Assembly: GCA_002483395.1 (NCBI GenBank)
Contig: DLHV01000144.1
Location: 1,051-10,566, forward strand
Length of the DNA stretch: 9,516 nucleotides
From: Chloracidobacterium sp. UBA7659
GTDB lineage: Bacteria; Acidobacteriota; Blastocatellia; Pyrinomonadales; Pyrinomonadaceae
Direction of reading: 5' to 3'
Position 1 is the first letter of the stretch, and every line of letters begins with the position of its first letter. The notes under the pieces were generated by a model, which was not told where the DNA came from, made no database searches, and saw nothing but the letters and a program-made list of their open reading frames with translations. Made by a program: the position numbers and the translations under genes. Positions 1 to 4,679 of this stretch are shown here, piece after piece.

Positions 1-1449
1 CGGCGGGATGAATCGGAATACGACACGTTCGGAGCCGGGCACGCCTCAACATCTCTCTCGTCTGCTCTCGGCATAGCCATCGCCCGCGATATCAAAAAAG
101 AAGATTTTCACGTTTGCGCGTTGATTGGCGATTCGTCGCTGGCGGGCGGGATGGCGATGGAAGCCATCAATCAGGCTGGCCATCTGAAGTCGCGCCTGAT
201 CGTTCTTTTGAACGACAACGAGATGTCGATCGCCCCCGCGGTCGGGGCGTTGAGCCGGTATCTGAACCGCATCAAGGAAGCTCAAAGCTATCAGCATTTG
301 AAGGAAGAGATCGGCGATGTGCTTGAAAGTGTTCCCGGTATAGGGGGACGGCTTCGCCAGGCCGCAAAATCGGTAAAAGACGCGATCGCCGCAGCGGTTC
401 TGCCAGGAGCGCTTGTAAGTGAACTTGGATTCAAATATATCGGTTATGTAGACGGCCACAATGTGCCGATGCTCGTTGCGGCATTGGAAGAAGCGAAAAA
501 GGTCGATGACGGCCCGGTGATCGTCCATGCCTTGACCACAAAAGGGAAAGGCTTCCCGAATCCCGAAAAAAATTATTACGCCTATCACGCAACCGGCCCG
601 TTTGATCCGAAAACCGGCCTTCCGTATAAATCAAACAAAGCCGCCGCACCGACTTATACGCAGGTGTTCGGCGAGACGATGTGCGAATTGATGGCAAAGG
701 ATGACAAGATCGTCGCTTTGACAGCTGCGATGCCGGACGGGACAGGTGTCGACAAGATTCTTGAGAAATTTCCTGGGCGGGCGTTTGACGTCGGTATCGC
801 CGAACAGCACGCCGTCACGTTTTGCGCCGGAATGGCGTGCGAGGGTTTGAAGCCAGTCGCGGCTATCTATTCAACATTCTTGCAGAGAGCCTTCGATCAG
901 ATAATTCATGATGTTTGTTTACAGAACCTTAACGTGACTTTTGCGATGGACCGAGCAGGAATTGTCGGGGCGGACGGGCCGACACATCACGGCTTACTCG
1001 ATATCGCCTATTTGCGAGGTTATCCGAATATTGTGCTGATGGCGCCAAAGGACGAAGGCGAGATGCGCGACATGATCCTAACGGCGATCGAACATCCCGG
1101 TCCGGCTGCGATCCGCTATCCGCGTGGGAATGGGTTTGGCGTCGATATAAGCGCGGTGCCGACAAAGATCGAGATCGGAAAAGCCGAAATTCTCCGTAAG
1201 GGAGCGGATGTCGCGATTGTGGCCTACGGCTCGATGGTGAATCCGGCGCTCGATGCTGCCTCAAAACTTGCGAGCGAACGCATCGAGGCAACCGTTATCA
1301 ACGCCCGCTTCGTCAAACCGCTTGATGCGGAAATGATCACCGAATTGGCAAGGAATCACCAGGTCATCATTACTGTAGAAGAGGCGTATCTTGCGGGCGG
1401 TTTCGGCTCGGCGGTGATGGAATTGCTTGAAGAAAATGAGCTTCGCTAA
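1..1449 (+). CDS. dxs: 1-deoxy-D-xylulose-5-phosphate synthase, 5'-partial, ending at a premature in-frame TAA
   Basis: Cytoplasmic thiamine-diphosphate enzyme that condenses pyruvate with glyceraldehyde 3-phosphate to DXP, the first step of the MEP isoprenoid pathway. The reading frame is open from base 1; about 115 N-terminal residues lie outside the window. Visible in order: the ESEYDTFGAGHAST segment (codons 4-17), the TPP/metal region at 127-219 (here GDS rather than the usual GDG, then NDNEMS), IAEQHA with the catalytic Glu codon at 802-804, IYSTFLQRAFDQ, DRAGIVGADGPTHHG with the substrate-binding His at 985-987, and IRYPRGNG. These match the residues known in E. coli DXS (Glu370, Tyr392, Arg398, His431, Arg478). 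The frame stops at TAA 1447-1449 in the third domain, before the family's final strand and helices, which follow in the same frame. Family identity is very secure; whether the truncated product is functional is not. Confidence 0.95.
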   Translation, partial: RRDESEYDTFGAGHASTSLSSALGIAIARDIKKEDFHVCALIGDSSLAGGMAMEAINQAGHLKSRLIVLLNDNEMSIAPAVGALSRYLNRIKEAQSYQHLKEEIGDVLESVPGIGGRLRQAAKSVKDAIAAAVLPGALVSELGFKYIGYVDGHNVPMLVAALEEAKKVDDGPVIVHALTTKGKGFPNPEKNYYAYHATGPFDPKTGLPYKSNKAAAPTYTQVFGETMCELMAKDDKIVALTAAMPDGTGVDKILEKFPGRAFDVGIAEQHAVTFCAGMACEGLKPVAAIYSTFLQRAFDQIIHDVCLQNLNVTFAMDRAGIVGADGPTHHGLLDIAYLRGYPNIVLMAPKDEGEMRDMILTAIEHPGPAAIRYPRGNGFGVDISAVPTKIEIGKAEILRKGADVAIVAYGSMVNPALDAASKLASERIEATVINARFVKPLDAEMITELARNHQVIITVEEAYLAGGFGSAVMELLEENELR

Positions 1450-1626
1450 AATACCGGAGTCGTCAGGATGGGTGTGCCGGACAAGATCGTTACACACGGC
1501 GATCCGAAGTTTTTACTCAGCGAATATGGTCTAAACGCTGATGGAATATTTAATAAGGTTAAAAAGAGCCTTGCGGCGCATGCTGAACAAAACAGCAATA
1601 ATAAACGTTTGAGAATGGTGAAGTAG
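1450..1626 (+). pseudogene. dxs: In-frame C-terminal continuation of dxs beyond the ochre stop
   Basis: Reading on in the dxs frame after TAA 1447-1449 gives 58 codons and then TAG at 1624-1626. The segment contains VVRMGVPDKIVTHGDP and LLSEYGLNADGIFNKVKKSL, which correspond to the conserved C-terminal end of DXS (E. coli: VLNIGLPDFF and the following AELGLDAAGM region). One substituted codon therefore separates it from the main gene and there is no frameshift. An ATG at 1468-1470 with GGAG at 1455-1458 could in principle restart translation. Possible readings are a recent nonsense mutation, a base-call error, stop readthrough, or translation as a separate small piece. Confidence 0.85.
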
Positions 1627-1657
1627 AGAGCGATATTCACCGATCAAGAAAATAACG

Positions 1658-2455
1658 ATGAACGAACCACAAAAGAGCAGCGGAATTCCTTTAATTATAA
1701 TTGGGGCGGTGTTGATTGCCGCCTTCATCGGAGCTTACTGGTATTACAATTCGGCCAAGCCCAAGCCCGGAAATAGCAATAACACCTCGAATACGCCTGT
1801 AAACATGACCAAAACACCGGTCACCACGACTTCGCTAGGTGCAACACCGCCGAATATGCTCGGTTCGCCGACGGCGGCCGTGACGGTCGAAGAGTTTGCG
1901 GATTTTCAGTGCGGCGCATGTGCTTCGGTGCATCCGACGATGAAGGAACTGCAGTCGCTTTATGGCAGCAGGATACGTTTTATCTTTCGGAACTTTCCGC
2001 TGGCGATCCCCGCCCATGACAAGTCCTATGAAGCCGCCGCCGCCGCCGAGGCAGCCGGAATGCAGGACAGGAACAAGTTCTGGGCAATGCAGGACCAGCT
2101 GTTTACGAATCAGCAAGCCTGGACGGCAAATCCGAATTACAGGGACATGTGGGCCGATTATGCACAAAAGATCGGTTTGGATGTAGAGCGATTCAAGAGT
2201 GACATGGCCGGAAAGGACGCGAAATTCCGCGTCGATGCCGATCTCCAGCGGGGCCGCGGCATGAGTATTAATTCTACGCCTTCCCTGTTCGTGAATGGCA
2301 AGAGTATCCCTCTCGATTTGATTAAGATTGAAAACCTGCGTCAGGTGATCGATGCTGAGATCCAAAACGCCATCAAAGCTCAGCCGGCTCCACAGGCAGC
2401 GAACACCGCGAATGCTCCCGCAAAGGCTTTGAATGCTGCGGGATCGAATAAATGA
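1658..2455 (+). CDS. Membrane-anchored DsbA-like thiol oxidoreductase (thioredoxin_4 family)
   Basis: Predicted to introduce disulfides into, or shuffle them in, exported proteins on the outer face of the cytoplasmic membrane. The 265-residue product has an N-terminal membrane anchor (about 10-30), a low-complexity Asn/Thr/Pro linker (about 33-62) and a DsbA-like thioredoxin fold (about 68-238). The redox motif is C85-G-A-C88 in FADFQCGAC, and the cis-proline is P208 in INSTPSLFVNG. The FRNFPL and EAAGMQDRNKFWAMQDQLF segments are typical of the thioredoxin_4 subfamily. The C-terminal tail after about 240 is Ala/Asn-rich and probably disordered. The start ATG has only a weak purine run (AAGAAAA) upstream, and 31 bp separate it from the end of the dxs frame, so co-transcription with dxs is plausible. 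Its last four bases overlap the VKOR start, which points to that protein as its redox partner. A GCC run at 2033-2047 encodes five alanines. The exact substrate is unknown. Confidence 0.9.
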   Translation: MNEPQKSSGIPLIIIGAVLIAAFIGAYWYYNSAKPKPGNSNNTSNTPVNMTKTPVTTTSLGATPPNMLGSPTAAVTVEEFADFQCGACASVHPTMKELQSLYGSRIRFIFRNFPLAIPAHDKSYEAAAAAEAAGMQDRNKFWAMQDQLFTNQQAWTANPNYRDMWADYAQKIGLDVERFKSDMAGKDAKFRVDADLQRGRGMSINSTPSLFVNGKSIPLDLIKIENLRQVIDAEIQNAIKAQPAPQAANTANAPAKALNAAGSNK

Positions 2456-2913
2456 TTGACAGCGAAACTGCACCTGAAGTAACGGGCACGATATCTAAGC
2501 TGCCGATCGCGGCTGCTGTTGTCGCCTTGATCGGTCTCGCGGATTCGGTATATCTGACGGTTCATCACCTCACGGCGGAGCCTGTACCATGTAGCATTAT
2601 TTCCGGGTGCGAGACCGTTTTGACCAGCCCGTATGCCGAAATTGCCGGTATTCCATTGGCGGCCTTCGGTGCGGCGGCATATTTCGCTGCGTTTTCGCTG
2701 GCATTGCTTGCGGCGTTTGGAAATCGGTTTATGTGGACGTTATTCGGCGTCCAGACGATCGTAATGGCGCTCTTTACCGGATGGCTTATCTATCTCCAGG
2801 CCGCGGTCATCGGAGCGTTCTGCCAGTTTTGTCTTTTATCCGCCGCAACCAGTTTAACCCTGCTTGTGTTATTCGCCATTTCCATTCTGATCAACCATAA
2901 ACGGGCCGTTTGA
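2452..2913 (+). CDS. Vitamin K epoxide reductase (VKOR) family disulfide-generating membrane protein
   Basis: Bacterial VKOR homologues replace DsbB: they re-oxidise a DsbA-like partner and pass the electrons to quinone in the cytoplasmic membrane. The 153-residue product has four predicted hydrophobic helices (about 18-38, 66-90, 94-116, 120-148). All four redox cysteines are present: the loop pair C47 and C53 in PVPCSIISGCETV, and the quinone-side pair C124-Q-F-C127. The conserved SPYAEIAGIPLA stretch (59-70) follows the loop pair. It is a stand-alone VKOR without a fused thioredoxin domain; that role is probably filled by the upstream DsbA-like protein, with which it shares an ATGA overlap (2452-2455) implying translational coupling. 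There is no strong Shine-Dalgarno sequence of its own. No credible terminator follows the stop. Confidence 0.92.
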   Translation: MIDSETAPEVTGTISKLPIAAAVVALIGLADSVYLTVHHLTAEPVPCSIISGCETVLTSPYAEIAGIPLAAFGAAAYFAAFSLALLAAFGNRFMWTLFGVQTIVMALFTGWLIYLQAAVIGAFCQFCLLSAATSLTLLVLFAISILINHKRAV

Positions 2914-3010
2914 AACCAACTCTCAGGTTTTCGCGAATACCAATATCGAGGACGAGGCGTTTCGACTTTAACGGGGACGATCTTATGTCGGCGGTTCCCT
3001 GAAAACATCT

Positions 3011-3039
3011 ATTTCAGATTTAACGACCTATTCTGAAAT
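3011..3039. repeat. Inverted repeat ATTTCAGA/TCTGAAAT
   Basis: Perfect 8-bp arms at 3011-3018 and 3032-3039 are separated by 13 bases. No T-tract follows, so it is not a standard terminator. Its position about 120 bases before the sigma start fits either an operator or an mRNA hairpin. Confidence 0.5.
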
Positions 3040-3050
3040 CGAATCGATTT
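3036..3050. repeat. Palindrome AAATCGA-A-TCGATTT
   Basis: Two perfect 7-bp arms flank a single central base. The compact symmetry resembles a binding site for a dimeric regulator more than an RNA hairpin, since a one-base loop cannot form. It shares AAAT with the right arm of the preceding inverted repeat. Confidence 0.5.
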
Positions 3051-3060
3051 GATGGTGCGG

Positions 3061-3086
3061 CGGCTGACATGGTTTTCACGGCTGAC
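3061..3086. repeat. Direct repeat CGGCTGAC, two copies 18 bp apart
   Basis: Identical octamers lie at 3061-3068 and 3079-3086, just upstream of the ECF sigma gene. Two same-face copies at this spacing could be activator sites or an ECF-type promoter element, but two copies of an octamer can also arise by chance. Confidence 0.35.
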
Positions 3087-3157
3087 CCAACTCAGCGCAG
3101 TTGGCAAGCGAAAGCAAAATGAGTAAGCTTAGGGCTATCAATTTTTACTGAATCATT

Positions 3158-3718
3158 GTGGCTCAAGCTGTCTTACAAAGAATCGCGGCCGGTGATGCGA
3201 ATGCCGTTCAGGATTGCCTGAAGGCATACGGCGGTCTCGTTTGGTCGCTGGCCCGGCGGATGCTGCGTAATTCCGACGATGCGGAAGACGCCGTGCAGGA
3301 GATCTTTGTTGATATTTGGAAAAATGCCGGCCGGTTTGACGCAGCACAATCGTCGGAAACGACCTTTGTTGCGATGATCGCTCGGCGGAGGCTGATAGAC
3401 CGGATACGATTTTCGGCCCGCCGTATTTCGCCCGATGCTTTGGAAGATATTGTTGCGGAACCCGCGGATCGTGCCGACAGGACGATGCAGACGACTCTGG
3501 AAGCAGGCGATGCGGTTAAGGCATTGAACTCGCTTCGGCCTGAGCAGAGGCAGGTGCTGCAGCTTTCTATCGTCCAGGGAATGTCGCATCAGGAGATTTC
3601 CCATGCAACCGGGTTGCCGCTGGGAACGGTGAAGACTCATGCCCGGAGAGGTATTTTGCAGGCGAGAGAATTTTTGGGTCTGGGGGATTCACAGACATCA
3701 AAGGAGGTGCATGCATGA
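3158..3718 (+). CDS. ECF-family RNA polymerase sigma factor (SigK/RskA-type)
   Basis: Alternative sigma factor that directs core RNA polymerase to a small regulon when released by its anti-sigma factor. The 186-residue product has sigma70 region 2 at about 20-90 (LVWSLARRMLRNSDDAEDAVQE, then VDIWKNAGRFD) and region 4 at about 118-172, with the helix-turn-helix MSHQEISHATGLPLGTVKTHARRG. There is no region 3 and no C-terminal extension, as is usual for ECF sigmas. The start is GTG at 3158: an in-frame TGA at 3149-3151 rules out a longer form, and IAAGDANAVQDCLKAYGG is the usual ECF beginning. No Shine-Dalgarno sequence precedes it, so initiation may be leaderless or coupled. Its stop overlaps the next start by four bases, the common arrangement for a sigma and its anti-sigma. 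The SigK-like subgroup is inferred from the RskA-type partner and the GTVKTHARRG motif. Confidence 0.93.
   Translation: MAQAVLQRIAAGDANAVQDCLKAYGGLVWSLARRMLRNSDDAEDAVQEIFVDIWKNAGRFDAAQSSETTFVAMIARRRLIDRIRFSARRISPDALEDIVAEPADRADRTMQTTLEAGDAVKALNSLRPEQRQVLQLSIVQGMSHQEISHATGLPLGTVKTHARRGILQAREFLGLGDSQTSKEVHA
3701..3709 (+). promoter_or_regulatory. Strong ribosome binding site of the anti-sigma gene
   Basis: AAGGAGGTG closely matches the anti-16S consensus and ends five bases before ATG 3715, with GGAGG seven bases from the start. It contrasts with the missing Shine-Dalgarno sequence of the sigma gene. This fits a scheme in which anti-sigma is made at least as abundantly as sigma. Confidence 0.8.
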
Positions 3719-4566
3719 ACGAAGATAGGGAAGAAATTATGCTTGACCTCCTTTGTAAACAGGCTGTCTACGGTTTGAATGAAGAAGAGACGCAGCAGCT
3801 TGAACAGCTTGAATATACAAGCACGGAAAATGAGTCGATCGAGTTGACTATTGCCGCGCTCGGATTGATCGACCTCAATACGAAGGACGAAATGCCTCCG
3901 CATTTGCAGTCAAAAATACTCGCGAATGCCGAGAACTTTTTTGCGGCTCAAAACGTCGCGGCGCCGTCTTTTGAAAGAGTTACCGAAACGTCGGCAAGGG
4001 AAATTGTTTTGACCGAGACCAGCGAACGAAAGCCATGGTTCGCCTGGCTTGGCTGGGCGGCGGCTGCGACAGCCTGCGTTGTTCTTGCGATAAATCTGTA
4101 CTCCACACGCACCGATAGGCAGGTTGTTCAAGTTCCAACGCCGACGCCTACCCAAGAGGAAAAACTCGATCCGGTGCGGCAACGCCAGCGATTGATCGAA
4201 TCCGGGCCCGTACTGACGGCACAGTTGGGTAAAGGCACTGTTGGCTTCGATGTCTCAGGAGATGTCGTTTGGAGCGATGAGAAACAGGCCGGCTTTGTTC
4301 GTGTCAAGGGTTTACCGAAAAACGACGTTAGTAAGGAAACTTATCAGCTTTGGATAGTCGATGAAAATCAGGACCCCAAAACGCCGATAGACGGCGGCAC
4401 GTTCGATATCAGCTCCGACGGCGAGGTGATCATACAGATAGACGCGAAGCTGAAGGCAAAGAATCCAAAAGCGTTTGCGGTTACGATTGAAAAACCGGGT
4501 GGTGTCGTCGTATCGAAACAAGAAAAAGTTGCCGCTCTAGCTCCGGTGAAACCTAATCAGGTTTAA
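3715..4566 (+). CDS. RskA-like transmembrane anti-sigma factor
   Basis: Predicted to hold the upstream ECF sigma factor at the inner membrane until an envelope signal triggers release, which in known RskA/RseA systems happens through stepwise proteolysis. The 283-residue product has an acidic helical cytoplasmic domain (about 1-80, with LLCKQAVYGLNEEETQQLEQLE), one transmembrane helix (about 108-130, WFAWLGWAAAATACVVLAINLY), a short Pro/Thr linker (141-146), and an extracytoplasmic RskA-type domain (about 165-275) with FVRVKGLPKND, YQLWIVDENQDP and FAVTIEKPGG. YQLW followed by FAVTIEKPGG is the hallmark of the RskA C-terminal family. The N-terminal domain has a single cysteine and no HxxxCxxC, so it is not a zinc-binding anti-sigma domain. 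The start is well fixed by the Shine-Dalgarno sequence and the ATGA overlap with the sigma gene. The signal sensed cannot be read from the sequence. Confidence 0.9.
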   Translation: MNEDREEIMLDLLCKQAVYGLNEEETQQLEQLEYTSTENESIELTIAALGLIDLNTKDEMPPHLQSKILANAENFFAAQNVAAPSFERVTETSAREIVLTETSERKPWFAWLGWAAAATACVVLAINLYSTRTDRQVVQVPTPTPTQEEKLDPVRQRQRLIESGPVLTAQLGKGTVGFDVSGDVVWSDEKQAGFVRVKGLPKNDVSKETYQLWIVDENQDPKTPIDGGTFDISSDGEVIIQIDAKLKAKNPKAFAVTIEKPGGVVVSKQEKVAALAPVKPNQV

Positions 4567-4679
4567 CTGCGTAGTAACCTCAGAAAAAAATATAATTCGG
4601 TTATCGGCCGGTCGCTTTGGTAAACGATCCGCAGATAGCCTTTTCTTGCCTAACAATAACAGGATTAAGGAGTTTTGCG
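4567..4679 (+). promoter_or_regulatory. Leader and probable promoter region of the M16 protease gene
   Basis: The gap holds an exact TATAAT at 4591-4596 directly after a run of seven A residues. A matching -35 at 16-18 bp spacing is poor, so the promoter is tentative. If used, it would give an untranslated leader of roughly 75-80 bases. Transcription reading in from the sigma/anti-sigma genes is also possible, because no terminator lies between. Confidence 0.4.
4667..4672 (+). promoter_or_regulatory. Ribosome binding site fixing the M16 protease start at 4680
   Basis: AAGGAG lies seven bases upstream of ATG 4680-4682. This site, and the signal peptide that begins there, favour 4680 over the upstream in-frame GTG-type start near 4617 and over the ATG at 4686. 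Confidence 0.8.

Larger units (their letters stand above)
2914..3157. other. Intergenic region between the VKOR and ECF sigma genes, rich in palindromes
   Basis: This 244-base gap has no convincing gene. It holds an inverted repeat with 8-bp arms (3011-3018 and 3032-3039), an overlapping near-perfect palindrome (3036-3050), a direct repeat CGGCTGAC (3061-3068 and 3079-3086) and a small 6-bp stem (3087-3104). The sigma gene promoter should lie here, because the preceding gene ends 244 bases upstream, but no -35/-10 pair can be assigned with confidence by eye. Confidence 0.6.

Noticed and set aside
431..697. Minus-strand open frame opposite dxs
   Set aside because: It lies wholly within the conserved dxs coding region, and its translation is Arg/Ser-rich with no recognisable domain.
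1835..2473. 212-codon minus-strand open frame opposite the DsbA-like gene
   Set aside because: The opposite strand encodes a clear thioredoxin-fold protein with the CGAC motif and cis-Pro; the antisense product has no domain features.
2899..2911. AAACGG-G-CCGTTT palindrome over the VKOR stop codon as a terminator
   Set aside because: The loop is too small for the full stem, the alternative 5-bp stem is weak, and no T-tract follows.
4617..4679. Longer N-terminus for the M16 protease from a non-ATG start at 4617
   Set aside because: The extension would bury the signal peptide and has no ribosome binding site, whereas ATG 4680 has AAGGAG at good spacing and begins a classic signal peptide.
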